From: Bonia amplexicaulis
Taxonomy: Eukaryota > Streptophyta > Magnoliopsida > Poales > Poaceae
Assembly: GCA_036346245.1 (NCBI GenBank)
Contig: CM070752.1
Location: 11,769,460 to 11,833,459 of the forward strand
Length of the DNA stretch: 64,000 nucleotides
Direction: 5' to 3'
A program made the position numbers and the translations under genes. The number at the start of each line of letters is the position of its first letter. The first letter of the stretch is position 1. This document shows, in pieces, positions 22,935 to 36,100 of the stretch. Below the pieces are notes generated by a model. That model was not told the DNA's origin, searched no databases, and was given only the letters and a program-made list of their open reading frames with translations.

Positions 22935-24831
22935 TTTATTGTGATATGAAATTGGCAATGTGGTTGAAGGACCATGTGAGAAGGTCTTGTTTAATGTTGT
23001 GATAAACCATTATAATATTTTTAGAGTGGTTATTCGATTTTGCAAAAGATTGTATTTTGTTTGGGCTGTTTTCTGGAAATTTCATTAGAAGTGGTGGTAT
23101 CAGCTTGAGAGGAGCGAAAGTATTGATTTTTGCAGAAATTGAGAATTTTGGGATTTGAGTCATGGATGGAGTTTGGGTGATCTGGATCATTGCATTAAGG
23201 TTACATGATGTATATTTTGGCTAACATGGGTCAAGTTGTGAAGAACTTGTACCCAGAAATAATTTCTTTATCTTTAGATGTGTAGGGACGCTTGGAGTCA
23301 CCATGGTCAACGACGAGAATCGGGGCTATGCTCATGGAGGAGCCGAGGCTCAGAACGATCAAGGATACCGGGTGTGATGATGAGCTTAAGCATGGCATGA
23401 GAAAGTCGGGGATGTTGAAAGTGAATTCGAACAGCGGATTTGCACCATGTGGCTAGGTCGGCCCAAGTGAGGCGTGGTCCAGTGGAACCATAGTGGGAGT
23501 GACTTGCCGGCGTGTGGCAAGCAAATAGTGAATCTACACGTGGCAAATATGGTGATTGCTTGCATTGAAAGGAGATGACCCGTCAAGAAAGGGTATTTTG
23601 GTAGTTTGGTCAAAATACCGGAATCTGCCTTGGATCAAAACCGTGGCACATGAGTGGTGCTTGGAGGGCAATTTAGGTCAAAGGGAAGCTAGTTTGATCA
23701 AGATGGATAAAGGGTAAATGACTTAGCGGATTTGGGCTATGCGCTTTGAAAAATATGCATAAGTGAACATGTGTGAGTAAAACCCGTATGTGTGAGGTTA
23801 TCGGGTTTTCTCCATTGTGCTAAGTGGATAGTATCTACTAAAGACTAAGTGTGGCCGCTTAACCCACCTATATAAAAGGATTGGGATGGAGACTTGTGTT
23901 AATCATCCAATACATCTCTCTTATGCTCTTATGTCTAGGGTTAGGGTTTGAGAGTTTAGTGTGCTGTGTGGTCTCTCTTCTCCAAGGTGGAGTGGCTATA
24001 AAACTTACCACCTCAAGTAAGTAATACATTAATCTCTAATCAGCTTCATAGATTCCTTATGTTTTGATTGATTTGCTCTTGATTTGATTAGTTTTGATCT
24101 TTTCTCTTCTCTTTTCTTGATCTTGTTGTGCAAAGAACATGTAAGAGATGGAGACAACCTTTGAGAATCTATCTCCACCCATTTAGACACTTTGATAGCA
24201 AGTTTATCAAGAAAACCCCGTTTTACTTGATTTGGCCTCAAAGTGTGATTTCTTGATCCGAGGGTTTTTGACGTGATTTTTTGTGTCCTTGCTTGCTGGG
24301 ATATGTGAGAACATATCTGAAGCCATCTTGGCCATCGTTCACCCACGAGCAAGTTGTATTTACCGATTTTGGTTTTGGCTCGGTTTCAATGCACCTTTCC
24401 TTCAAACTAAAAAAGGTCTCAACTTTGGTTATTATTTTCATGATCGTTTATTGAAATATGTTCTTAATAATCTAGAGAAGATTCTTTCAAAATTTCATGT
24501 CATTTAGATCTATGGATCAAAAGTTCCATCGATTTCATATTCGAAATAGCGTTGAAAACCCTATTCATATCCTGATTTTCTGGTTAGACTAGTTTTTACT
24601 TGGCGGTCAAACCGCTCGGAGGTCAGACCACCCCCTGTGAGAGAGGTCACACTATCGGTGTTGAATATTTCATCGAACTTTGATTTCTTGAGTCTTTTTG
24701 ATCTGTGACTTTGGGCGAAGATGATATTCTCTATAACTTTCTAGTTATTGGAGAATATAACCTAGAATACTTTGGGAAATATTTCAAGAAGGCACCATTC
24801 AACCCCTTCTCTATTGCCATTCGGTCTTACA
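22935..24831 (+). mobile_element. 5' LTR (or part of it) of a Ty1/copia element
   Basis: The right border is firm: CGGTCTTACA ends at 24831, followed two bases later by a tRNA-Met type primer binding site. A TATAAAAG box at 23871-23878 sits where an LTR promoter is expected, and TTAGGGTTTGAGAG follows. The left border is not found. Parts near 23215-23310 and 23690-24030 resemble 45600-46350, another LTR relic. GGTCAAACCG and GGTCAGACCA motifs occur at 24605-24640. Confidence 0.6.
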
Positions 24832-24833
24832 AG

Positions 24834-24845
24834 TGGTATCAGAGC
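24834..24845 (+). other. Retrotransposon primer binding site
   Basis: TGGTATCAGAGC is complementary to the 3' end of plant initiator tRNA-Met, the standard first-strand primer for Ty1/copia elements. It lies two bases after the LTR end. Confidence 0.9.
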
Positions 24846-24887
24846 CTGGTTAGCTCTTCTCATAGATCTTAACCGGTCTTAGGAGCT

Positions 24888-26427
24888 ATGGCAACAGACA
24901 AGTATTCAACCAAGCCACCTGTATTCGATGGAGTGGATTTCTCATACTAGAAGCCTCGTATGCATGCTTACATTGAGGCCCAAGGGTACATAATTTGGCT
25001 TAAGGTCAAAAGTCCTTATGTCATGCCCGCCGATGATAATGTAGCTTCTCCCGATGTGGAGGCAAACAGCAAGACATGCAACTTCTTAATTCAGGGGCTC
25101 AGTTGATCTGAGTTTTAGCAAGTCGCTCACTTGAGATCTGCTCACGAGATCTGGAAGACTCTCTTTGACTACCATGAGAGCTCTACCGCGATCAAGGAAG
25201 TGAGACAGAATTAACTCAAGAAAGAATACTCCAAGATCGAGCAAAAGCCCAGTGAGTCTTTGGATGAGTTGTGGGGAAGGTTCAAAAAAATTCTCCATGA
25301 CCAATGTGTTGTTGGCTTGACCTTCTTAGAGTCTGAGAATGAATGACAAATCTTTGGGTGCTCTTGATGTAAAGGTATAGGGGATGAAAATCATATTCAT
25401 CAATGACAACACTATCATGAGTGAGTTTATCATGGGTAAGCTCTACTCGAGGTTAAAGATGCATGAGGTTGACTTCAACTCACGTCTTTCCAAGATAGAG
25501 TCGATGGCTCTTGTGATGGACCCTTCTCGAAGCAGTTCCTTAAATTATGTGGATGTTGGCTTTTCTTTGTCCGTCTTGCACTCAGTTAGTGATGAGCAAC
25601 TTGAGAGGCTACCTGAGGAAGATTTAGCCTTTCTGTCCACCAAATTCATTAGAGTGTACAAAAAAGTGAGAAACAACAGGAGAGGTGGTCCGGTGACGTG
25701 CTTCAAGTGTGGTAAGCCAAACCACATTCGGATCAAGTGCCCCAAGCCGAAAGGCAATGAGAAGGACTTTCAGAGGCGTCCTCAAGCTCAAGACACGCAT
25801 GTCAAGAAGTCCAACTACCGAAAGTTTGTCAACCGGGTCCATGCCGCTCTTGAGTTTGTGGACATGGGTGATGTGGACTTGGAGACGGATGGAGGACAAT
25901 GAGGACACCATCCACGGCAAGAAAAAAACCTAGTACTTCACCAGTATGTGCTGCATGGCCAAGAGCAGCCACAACGTTGACTCATCCGACTCTAACGAGC
26001 CCTACAATGATCGTGATGAGGTTTGGCGTGTGAGGAATGAGGATGTGTGACTTGTTAACTTTGGGTGTTCTCGATACATGACCAGATATTCTATATGGTT
26101 CTCCTCCCTCACACGTGCATTTAACAACGAGTTAATCACGTTGGGGATGCTTCCACCGGTATCGTGACAGCCAAGGGCACTGTGCACGTCAACAATAAAT
26201 CCATGCTCAAAGATGTCGCTTTGGTGAGTAAGCTGATGTATAACTTGCTATTTGTCTCGGAGCTACTTGATGAGGGTCTAGAAGTGAGATTCAAGAGTGG
26301 TGAGTGTAGAGTTCTAGACTCCTCTGATGAGCATGTCTTTGGGATCTCTAGGTTTGAGAGAATTTTTAGTGCTAATTTCAGTATCTCTTGTATCTCTAGG
26401 TTTATGATATTACTTAGTTTCATTTAG
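24888..26427 (+). pseudogene. Ty1/copia gag and pre-integrase remnant
   Basis: A gag-like reading begins ATG at 24888 and is broken by several in-frame stops (the first about 20 codons in), then opens at 25384-25902. A CCHC zinc knuckle, CFKCGKPNHIRIKC, lies at 25699-25740. After another break, 26160-26370 encodes the GAG-pre-integrase motif region (VSKLMYNLLFVSELLDEG). In life, gag forms the particle and binds RNA, and pol copies and integrates it. Integrase, reverse transcriptase and RNase H are absent, so the element is deleted internally and dead. Confidence 0.85.
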
Positions 26428-27524
26428 ATGAAAAGGTGAAAATCACATATGTATTCATTTGACAACATATTCTTATAACTTAGTGCATTCCTTTGATCCG
26501 AAATATAGATTAAACTCCATAAATAGTCAAACTTGAATATGTGCATATATTCCCATTATACATTCTTGTATGCATATATCTAGGAAGAGTTCACTCTATA
26601 TTTTGAGGTTTCATAAGTATTGATCCATATTCTTTTTCACATATTAAGGATCTTTATTTTGAAATATATACATCGAGTATATATAGTTTGTGTAGTTTAT
26701 ATATACTCATGATTGATTTAAATTAAATTAATTATAACCGGGTTGTCATCTAATTCCTCTATTATGTGTTAATGGTTAGATAATTAATGACAATCAGATG
26801 TGTAAGCTTTGCTAACAATTAATCTCAAAGACAAACACTTTCATTCAAATGAATTAATTGCTTGAAAGCTTATCCTAAAGTATATAATCATTGTGTACAT
26901 GTTGTATACTCGTAAATTATTTTCTATCTTATTATTTGTTGAGATTGATACGAATTACCGAAAGGGGAAGATTGTAGAATCTAGTCTCTTCATTATGAGT
27001 TAATGGTGAAGTTTTGGTAATCAATGATAATTGATCCGTGGACTAATGTTTTTCATAAGTTAGATGAATAGGTTAGGTTCCACAAATGAGAATAACTTAG
27101 GATGACTTCATGTGTTGAAGATCATCAAGTCAAGATATAGGATGGAAGATGACTTCATAAGTTGAAGGCCATCAAGAAGAGGATGCATCATGAATTGATA
27201 CATATCCAAGAGGAGATGATCATGAGTTGATCATCAAGTCAAGAGAAGACCCATTATGGGTTGATGCATATTAATACAAAGACCCGGACTTGAAGTAAAC
27301 ATGTGCGCCATCAAGTTTCAAGAGGATACTTAAGGCAAAAGTATGACTAGCAGTGCTAAGGATGCGTTCCTAGTCTTTTACTGGTCTTGGTGTTTGGTTA
27401 GAAGACCGTATTGCTAGTATATGTTGCTATACTATTAAAAGGGTTCATGTCTAGTAGCTTGAGTCTCATCATGTGTTGATAACTCAACCTCACTTGCTCT
27501 AGCTCTCCGTAGCATGATGCTATT

Positions 27525-27870
27525 ATTTGCAAATGTGTTTTGCAAATAGTTGAGGCTTATGCATTGAATTCTTGTAACATGGGACTATATATTGCGAATG
27601 TATTTTGCAAGTGTTTGAAGTCCATATTTGTGATATGAGACTTATATTTGCAAATGTGTTTTGCAAATGGTTGAAGCTCATATATAATCTTTGTAGCATG
27701 TGACTTAGATTTGCGAATGTGTTTTGCAAACGTGAAGAGTCCATGTAAATATAACTTGTGTCATGGTTCCAAAAGTATGTAAATATATTTTGCAACTTTT
27801 TGGGAATCATGGTTTGATCCTTATGTCCATGATACTATAATTTATGAATATGTTTTGCAAATTAGTTGAA
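27525..27870 (+). repeat. Roughly 62-bp tandem repeats inside the LTR
   Basis: Six copies of a unit containing ATTTGCAAATGTGTTTTGCA start near 27525, 27588, 27645, 27708, 27775 and 27838, with drift between copies. They lie upstream of the LTR TATA box, where enhancer repeats are found in some LTRs. That role is inference. Confidence 0.8.
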
Positions 27871-27889
27871 ATATATGCACTTTCTGGAA

Positions 27890-28060
27890 AAACGGTAGTA
27901 CCGGCATGTTCTGCCTGGTATGACTGGAAGTCAGTAATACCGGCATGTGTTGCGCAATATGACCGGACATCAGTAATACCGACATGTGTTGCATGGTATG
28001 ACCGGGCAGCGGTCAGACCTGCATGTGTTGCGCGGTCGAACCGGCCGGCGGAAGTACCGA
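27890..28060 (+). repeat. Roughly 39-bp tandem repeats inside the LTR
   Basis: Four copies of a unit containing ACCGGCATGTGTTGCGC and ATGACCGG lie head to tail. Scattered half-units (GCGGTAGTACCG, GACGGTACTA) continue to about 28250. Confidence 0.8.
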
Positions 28061-29090
28061 TCTCTCTGTAGTACATTTTTTCCGGAGAGATACCTGTTGG
28101 AAAGATTTCTCCTCCCAAGAAATTTGTAGTTCCACAATATGTGGAGCGGTACTACCACTACTTTGTGCGGCGATACTTTCGATTTTGCTGAATAATGGCT
28201 AGTTTTCTGACTGTTGCGAGGAGAGCGGTAGTACCGATCATATAAAGACGGTACTATTGGAATTCCTGATTTTTCAGGGGTTTTGCTTCCAACGGCTAGT
28301 TTTTATCTGTGTGGTATAAATGCTCCCTTGTGGCCGGTTGGAGATGTGGTTGCTTGACTCCATTCCATTTCTTTGAGCTAGTATGGTATTCTCATTTCAA
28401 TTGTGCATGTGTTGCACTTTGTGAGCAAGGAGAGAGGATTTAGATTGCATGTGTTGCATCTAGAGGTGGATTTCGTATTCACTCGAAGTTATGCATTCGT
28501 TGCACGTGGTGAGAGTCAAGTAAGGGGTTTGACTTGTTACTCTTGAAATTTGTCGATTCCTAGATGGCGTTGGAAGCGTTATGCACGGTGATCTTCTCAA
28601 AGAATATTGTGAGGAGATTGGGCAAGTTGTGAAGATTGGAGCTCATCTACCCGGAGCGGGAAAGAGCAACACCTAGTGGATTAATGTGTTTGGATTAATT
28701 TGTGGAACTGATCTAATTAATTTGGACTTATCTCAACGTGAACTAGGGGAGACCGACAAGTCTCTAAACACTACGATAAAAAGGAACTGTGTTATTGTGG
28801 TTCGTTTTCTTGTACTCAATTTACATTCAAGCAATTTATATTTATAGAATTAAATTATTTGCCTGTTATTCTAGGATTGCAAACTTTGGATATAGATTTA
28901 GATTGTTAGTGCACTTAGATGAACCTAATTGATTTAGACCTTGTTTTATGCTAAACCAAATTGAGTTACACTTACGCATTACATACTTAGTTTTAACCAA
29001 ATAGAAATAAAAGAATGTTGAATTTAAAATTAGAAGAGAATTTTAAAACCGCCTATTCACCCCCTTCTAGTCGGCCGTCTCGATCTTACA

Positions 29091-30365
29091 CCGCCACGCC
29101 ATGTGGGTGCCCTACGGTTTCATATTTTCGCCCTAGGGCCATTGTAATTCATACCTTTATTGTGAAGTGTTATGTCAGGCTAGACATGATCCATTACTAT
29201 ATTTTTTGTAATAATATATCTACACTACTTAAAAGAGAGAGTTGGTGGTGTTAGCTCATCTTCCCTTTACGTCTCTCTAAAAAAGTTTCTAACAAAAACA
29301 GATGATTTTTTCATCTATAGCGCTTGTTATTACAAAAAGGGTTAAACGAGCAAATGACCACCGGGGGCCAGTAGCAGGAGCTGCTGGGCCAGAGGAGCTC
29401 ATTAGGAGGTGCCGAGTCTAGAGAGCTCGATAGCCTTGTGGGGCCACCGGCACCTGAACCGTGCCACCGCCTACCATTGTGCCTCGCTCCTACCAATCTC
29501 TGGTGGTGCGGTAGAAGATAGGTATCGCCTGCCAAGTTTAAGGATAAGACTATTTTTGCAAAAACGATATCCCGACTCCGGAAACTAAGTTTGAAGAAAA
29601 ATGTGTTGCAATGATAAACGTGCGAACAGTTATGGAAAAGGGGGCGGAAATAACCTTTTCTGCTTGTGATCTCCGACTCGCACATAAGAAATGCCGGCCG
29701 GCCTTTCGAACAACTAGCCCGGGTCCATGTAGTAGGTGGTGTAGGAATAATCTTGATGCAATGGAAACATCGAAATTTTATGGGCCGACTGGGCCTTCTT
29801 GATTGTGAGACCACATTTATCAGTTTTGTCGCCTGTGATTAGATGGCTAGGCGTAGCGTAGGGTATGCAACTAGCCTAGCAAGGTTCAAATGTGAGACTT
29901 GATGTTCGTATCCACCGATTTATAGGTGCTCTTTCAAAGAAAAAGTGTGTTCCTATTCTCTGAGGCCTTAGATGACTTTAATAAATTCTAAGAGTCTGTA
30001 AAGAACATGCACTCATGCGTATGCGTAGGTCGGTAAACGGTATAAGTGTAGTGTGTGGAGTGTGTGCATCCGCCTTTTTAAAATAAATAACAAAAGGTTA
30101 AATGGCCAAACAAGAACATATATTACCTGGAAAAAATAGATATACAAGAATAATAGTATTCGGCACCCAGTATCATGGAACCCAATTACACGGTCACATA
30201 GTGACATACATATAAGCATGAATGGTGTAATTCTTTGAGCATATCCTTGTGACTGCAAGAACTTGGCTGTTACTGCCAAAACTCCTACGGTGTGGTGCTC
30301 TGTTGTGACCTATTGGATCCATAGGATCGTTATTCATCATTCAAGAGCGAAACTACAGGATAAGA
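29091..30365. other. Intergenic DNA, nothing firmly recognised
   Basis: TCTACACTACTTAAAAGAG at 29219 resembles a Helitron 5' end, but no partner 3' end was found. A 167-codon minus frame (29814-29311) has no recognisable domain and is not supported. The rest is AT-rich with short chance frames. Confidence 0.4.
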
Positions 30366-33100
30366 TTATTGCCTAAGAACGCTGTTAGAGCTGAAAATGA
30401 AGTTCTCTTCGCCTGCGATCGTTGAGGTGAGCCTTCCTGCTGCCCACCCGTTGTTCACTACTGTGGCAGCGCTCTTTGCCGGATCACCTATAACCCGGCT
30501 CCCCTCAGTAACCTTGTCGAATTCCGGGAGGCCTTTCTCCTTTCGCTCCTTTCTTCTCCTCCTGTCTTCGTCTCTCTCTTTCCTCAGCCAGCTCTCCACT
30601 GTTCTCTGAAATCCATATGCACTGAAATCAGATGAACACACATGCTGTGCTAAAAGCAGTCTTTCCGTCCTGCAATATAAGTCTGATACACATACCTAGG
30701 AAGCATATTATTTAAATAATATTTAATGAAATTGAACCATAATTGCTCTTATTAGATAGATATAATACTACTATTTCTATTAAAGATAAATATGATTTAA
30801 TTTCATTAAATGTAATTTAAATAATGTACCTCCTAGATATACGCATCAGACTTATATTGCGAGGGAGTAGCTTTCATCACATAAAAGCTACTTACCATGA
30901 GAGATAACTGGCTCATCTCTTTCACCTTTTCTAAAGGCAGCGCTAATTGCAACTTCCCATGAGCAATGTAGACCTGAAATCCAATGACGTCAACAATTGT
31001 TGCTAGTCTGCATGAATTTCGTGAGCTTATCAAGTACAGTGAGAAAAAGCTCACAATGTGTGTTGGCCAATCATCAAGGCCATCAAAAATATGTGTGGCG
31101 TAGATGATTGTTGCACCTCGCTCCTCACATTCCTTCTTTAGATATGTCAGTAGATTTGCTCTTGCCAACACATCAAGGTCAACTGTGATCTCATCAAGAA
31201 GAAGAACCTGCATTGTATTTTAACTTTATTGTGAAAATCTTGTTGTGTGCATGCATAATTGCAAACATGATCCATTCTTTTAATAACACAGAAAGGCAAA
31301 ACAAACCTTGAATGGCTTGAGAAGTCCCATGCAAATCTGAACTCTTCTCCTCTGACCATCTGATGCTTTGTGCATGCGCCAGGCAAGGTCAATATCTAAA
31401 ATCTGTAACATGACAAAATAGGAGGTTGAATGAAGTAGGTCATGAGTACAAAGTTAGGGTTACGGTTGACTTAGCTTAAGTTTAGGCTTATCCCAAGCCA
31501 ATGTCAAATGATCAGCTAATAACCCTCTAAAGAACACAAAGAAGTGCAAACTGAGCTTACCATGAGTATCTTTTGGGGATTATCTTAGTTAGGATATTGG
31601 CCCGTCTACAGTAAGCTCAAGGAGGTAGGTTATAATGTAAAAGCAACAAGGAGAAAGAAGTCTCAAGTCATTTCACCTGAAGTACATACTTACCTAATGT
31701 TATGTCCTAGTTGCTTACATGGTGAAGTTTTTATTTTTTAGATCAAAGGAAATGAAGGACCTTTTCTCACGGGTTTACATGGGTAAAGTAAGACAAATAC
31801 TTTTGATCTTCTTCTGTTATGTTTGCACAATCGAAGATTTCATATTTCCAGCCCTGCACTTTCACATCCCCAAGGTCCTTCCAACCAACTCCCATTCCTC
31901 ATCAAAGGTACTCTTATACCCATCATGCCATCAGATAGACAGATTATAGCTTATTGAATATCGTGATGATTAGCTTTATTAGTTCATTACATCATACACT
32001 TTTTGCAGGATGACAGTATTACAGTGCCCTGAGGTAAATGCTTTAACTGAATGGTGAACTAAATTGGCAAGCACTTGGGACATTCATTAATACACAACTA
32101 GTTAAAATGGTTTGTTTTCCAGTTGGCTGTGACTGAGACTGATGAGAACATGCAAGTGTATGACCGTGACAAATGAAGGATTTCTGGTTACAGTTTGAAC
32201 GTTGCGGAGCAACAGAATTTAAATACCCATACATGACACACAACGTTTCTACATATTGCACATTGGTAACGAGGATGACAAATAAGTAATCAGTATAGAA
32301 CATTGATGCATGAAATCAATCAAAGCTCAAATTACCAAACTTCAGTTTTCTCGAACATTGTACGAAAAAATTGACAAGTGAGCTTTCCGATGAAAAATGT
32401 GATATACAAATGAATGTTTTATTGGTGAATTCGGAGTAAACTTGCCTTAATCAGCTCTTCTCTCCTCTGAGGATCAACGCCAGCAACACCAAATATCATC
32501 TTCTCCGCCGAAATGTCCATCTGTATATTCACCTGGTAGCCCGCAAAGGCAACATCGCGCCTCCACTGCATCCATTACACACAGATTACGAAATTAGATT
32601 CATCGGATCATCTAATACCGAAAATTCGCGCACGCCATTACCAATATCAAGCCTCACAATTGCACAACAAAAGAGAAATGAAATTCTTAAATCGCCAGCC
32701 CACCTCGCCGCCGAGGTAGCAGAGGTCGCCGTAGGAGGTGAGCGCCGTGTCGTGGAAGGCCGACCTGCCCAGGATCCGCACCATGCTCGGATCCACCATG
32801 TGCTTCCCGCCCAGAATCTTCAGTATCGTCGTCTTACCTGCCCCGGCATCCATCCAAATCAAAGCCCGCAACCCGAAAGACCGAATCGAGACGGACCGAA
32901 GAGAGAAGAGAGAGAGAGGGCGGGATAATTCCCAAGGGGCCAGAGCTACCTGCGCCGTTGGAGCCGAGGAGGAGGCAGCGTTGGCCGGCGTCGAGGGAGA
33001 AGCAGACGTCCTCGATGAGCGGCGGCGCGCCGGGCGGTGGCCTGCCGTCGATGCCCGGGTACGTGAAGGAGAGACGGCTGATCTCCACCGTTGGCGCCAT
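30366..33100 (-). CDS. ABCI20-like: Soluble ABC ATPase, ABCI19/20/21 (CAF16-like) family
   Basis: Coding exons in minus order: 33100-32950, 32837-32704, 32565-32446, 31402-31307, 31207-31055, 30973-30896, 30605-30366. They give 972 nt (323 aa) with consistent phases. Walker A is GSNGAGKTT (46-54), split by intron 1. A degenerate signature, SDGQRRRVQ (149-157), replaces LSGGQ. Walker B is VLLLDE (168-173), followed by H-loop His206 (YATHIFDG). The tail is highly charged (RKERDEDRRRRKERKEKG). There are no membrane segments, so this is a stand-alone nucleotide-binding domain. Arabidopsis ABCI19-21 are reported as ER-associated and linked to cytokinin response; the substrate is unknown. The exon 3 donor is AAG/GCAAGT, a GC-AG intron. 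The last intron holds a Stowaway-type MITE. Confidence 0.93.
30658..30867. mobile_element. Stowaway-type MITE in the last ABCI intron
   Basis: The left side reads CCGTCCTGCAATATAAGTCT and the right side ATCAGACTTATATTGCGAGG followed by GAG then TA. These form inverted repeats of 20 or more bp containing the Stowaway hallmark CTCCCT...ATAAG. TA follows the right end; the left TA is degraded. It is AT-rich and non-coding. Confidence 0.75.
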
Positions 33101-36100
33101 CGCGCGTGGCCGGAGGTGGAGCTGTGGTGCGTTTGGTAACTTTGGTTGCTGGAGATGAGGGCAGAAGCGTAGCAGGCCGGCGTGTGGTGTATTGCAAGCC
33201 TCCGGGGGATGCGGTTGTTGGGCCGCAGTTGGTGGCTGGCCCGGTGGGAACGGTCGTGCAGAGCCTTTGATGCGGAACCCGAGGACAGAACACGGCCACG
33301 TGTCGGAGTCGGACTGCGAGGATTGGCCGATTGACTGATCCGAGATCTATATCCACCGCCCGCAATGGCGTTCTTGCACTGACGGGGCGGTTCGTTCGGT
33401 AACTGCAGGTCGCTTCGAGTTTTCCCCTTACAAGTTCACCTGATTTGCGACTTGGTTTCTGATCCATCGTCGTTCCAATCATGCCCCTGTATGGTCTTCT
33501 GCTCTTTCTTCCTTTCCATTTTTTTCCAGCTGTCTTCATTCCATAATCCTAACTCTGCTCTCTGAAGAAAATCAGTAGATAGTACTCCTTCCATGCTGGG
33601 CCTAACATGGTTCCAAGACTCGGCCCAGTTACACGTTCCTCGTCCTCTCATGCCGCCTCCTTACCATTGGGCCTCAAGCAGGCCGTAAGCTTCCGTCCTG
33701 TATTATGACAGCCCACACTGACACCGGCCCGTGAAATAAAAGAACTGGGCCGTCAGGCTTTTTATCGCCTCCCCACCCCCCGGTGCGTAACATTTCCTGG
33801 CTTTCCGCTGTCAACGGCGCGCATACCGGTCACCCGGTCCAACAGAACCGCGGAAAACGACCGGTCGATCGATATGCCGTGGTGTGCGCGTGGAACACGA
33901 GAAGGCGCACGGCACAAGAGGCCGTTTCGTCACCTCGCCACCCGTCGCTTACACGGAATGGGAACGCACGTACACGACGACCCAACCTGGGCGCGGCACG
34001 GCACGGCGATCGCGTGGCATTCAACCCAATGCGTACGTGCCGGCCGGGGCCAGTGGCCGTCCTATGCTTCACCAGTTTTTGGGAACGCGGCCGGTGCGCG
34101 TACGTACGTACCCATTACTCACCACACGCGCCGACCACCGGACGTGTCATGCTCCTACGCGCGCGGCCCCATCCGCGCTCCGCCATGTCGCCGTTCTGGA
34201 TCGCGGTAATGGCGACCAAATATATATCCACCACGAGGCGCGGTCAAATCACAGATGTCAATTTTCCTCTTAATTAATATACAGACACGCAGTAGCTAGC
34301 AAGGTCGATCGCTCTTAATTAATGCAGCACGTCTAGCATGCAAGCAAGCTACAGGTTTCTCCTATATCTACTACATATATACACAGATAATGGTTCACGT
34401 CAAATAGTTAATGTAGATTTATATATCCACGAGACTACGAATTTAAGATCGTTGTGTCACTCTTTCGTCGACCCTGCCAAGTGCCCTGCTAGTCCACGAC
34501 TCCACGGACGATTCCGATGCATACAAGCCGGCCACAAACTCACAATTAATATACACGTACTCACGTATATTTCTTAGATCTTCCGGAGCAAAACCATACA
34601 CAGCCGGCGGCTTGCCCAATGCTCGGGCTAATCCAACAATGTTTGTCGCTTACATGCCGTAGTACCCAGCAGGGAGATGGATCGTGTTTTCACCAATTAA
34701 TTTGTTCTTTTTCCTCAAACATACCACCGCCCTTGTAATATGTTGATCAGTCGAAATTTATTCATTTCCCTTGGCTAGCTTCAGCGACTAGCTGCGCAGT
34801 AACGTTGTAACGATAAAACGCTAGAGAAGAGAGAGCAGATCTGCAGAGATGCGTACGTCCGACCTGTTTCGATCGTCAGTTTCGGTTGTTCCTCATGCTG
34901 ATTAAATTACTAAGATTGTCGGTCGTAAGATTTGAGGTTTTGGTAGTTGTTTTATGGACAAAAAAATCGCACGAGTCCTTATTAGTTATTAACAATGACA
35001 CCTGACTGGTTAACCACATTATGATAGCATTCCGACTTTTAGCCACAACCAAGCAAATGGTACTAGCTATTTAGTCGTTGAACCATTGAATAGATAAGGC
35101 AGAACGACCTAGCATACCTAGGTGTTTTGAAACATGCGTGCAACAGAGGTTAATTAACTAATATAGCCTTTAACAATTAAAAAACTCTGGCTATATATGT
35201 TCTTTAATTTGATTAGGACTGGCATCTCAACTGCACCAGATAATGCCGCTAAACACCAAGATAATATTCCTGTCTTCTCAAGCAACAGTTTCGGGCAAAA
35301 CATTAACATAATGTTGCTAGCTTGTCAATTTACTGCAGTTTGCGAGAGGATCTCTCACTCCAGGAGTAAGATCCGGTGTTCTTCTCTGAGTACTATTAAC
35401 GATTTCATACAGGCTACCTAAAAGATTGGACCGGAGTAGCTAGCGATAAAATATCTTGCAGTTGGAGTAAACTGATGACCCTGCTATACACTCCGTCAGT
35501 CCGTTTGGTAAAATTGGCTGTATGTAAGGGAGAGAGAGTAGATCATTGGCTTTACCTGATCCAATGGCCATGAAGCATGCATGGGCATGTATGCATCATG
35601 GCGCCCGCCCCCCACCCCCGCAGGGCGGACAAAAGAATGGTAAGCACGCAGACAGGTGGCGACTGGCGACTGGCGGGCACGGGGTCTGGCGCTGCAGTTC
35701 GACGTGTATGGTCGCCACCGCCACCAAGTTGGAGATTCGTTTCATGTCGGTCACGTGTTCACGTAGATTTCTTCAGGTTCCAGAAGATTGGCGTAATTAA
35801 TTAATTCGGATTTCGTGGCGTTTGATCTAAGGATTTACCTACTCAGCAGGGAAACGGGCCAGTACACGTGTATGCTGCCGATTTGGTCGCTAGATCGTAG
35901 TCCATTGCCGGTGGTCAAATGTGCTGGCTGGTCGATCAATTTGTTCTTTCTTTTTCCCAGAAAAAATCCCATGTGCTAGTGAATTTATGATCAGGAAGAG
36001 GAGGGAGTGCAAATTGGTACTGCTATTACTACCGGTACATCTACTCACCCTAGTGCTTTGACATATATAGAACAATTTAATTAGACGATTCACGTGGGTA

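Larger units (their letters stand above)
26960..29090 (+). mobile_element. Polypurine tract and copia 3' LTR
   Basis: GAAAGGGGAAGA (26960-26971) is a polypurine tract. The LTR begins TGTAGAATC at 26973 and ends TCGATCTTACA at 29090, so it is 2118 bp with TG...CA ends. A TATAAATG box is at 28315. The LTR contains two internal tandem arrays, listed separately. Its sequence differs from the LTR ending at 24831 apart from the last roughly 40 bases. No 5-bp target duplication matches around it. Confidence 0.75.

Noticed and set aside
26973..29090. Solo LTR
   Set aside because: A polypurine tract directly precedes it and the 5-base flanks do not match, so it is better read as the 3' LTR of a damaged element.
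29311..29814. A 167-codon minus frame
   Set aside because: No recognisable domain, no splice or promoter context, and composition like its surroundings.
32946..33539. A 197-codon minus frame overlapping the first ABCI exon
   Set aside because: It is out of frame with the conserved ABC protein and continues into the upstream region without any domain.
33783..34277. Three overlapping + frames of 111-164 codons
   Set aside because: GC-rich DNA upstream of the ABCI gene. No domain, and no preference for one frame.
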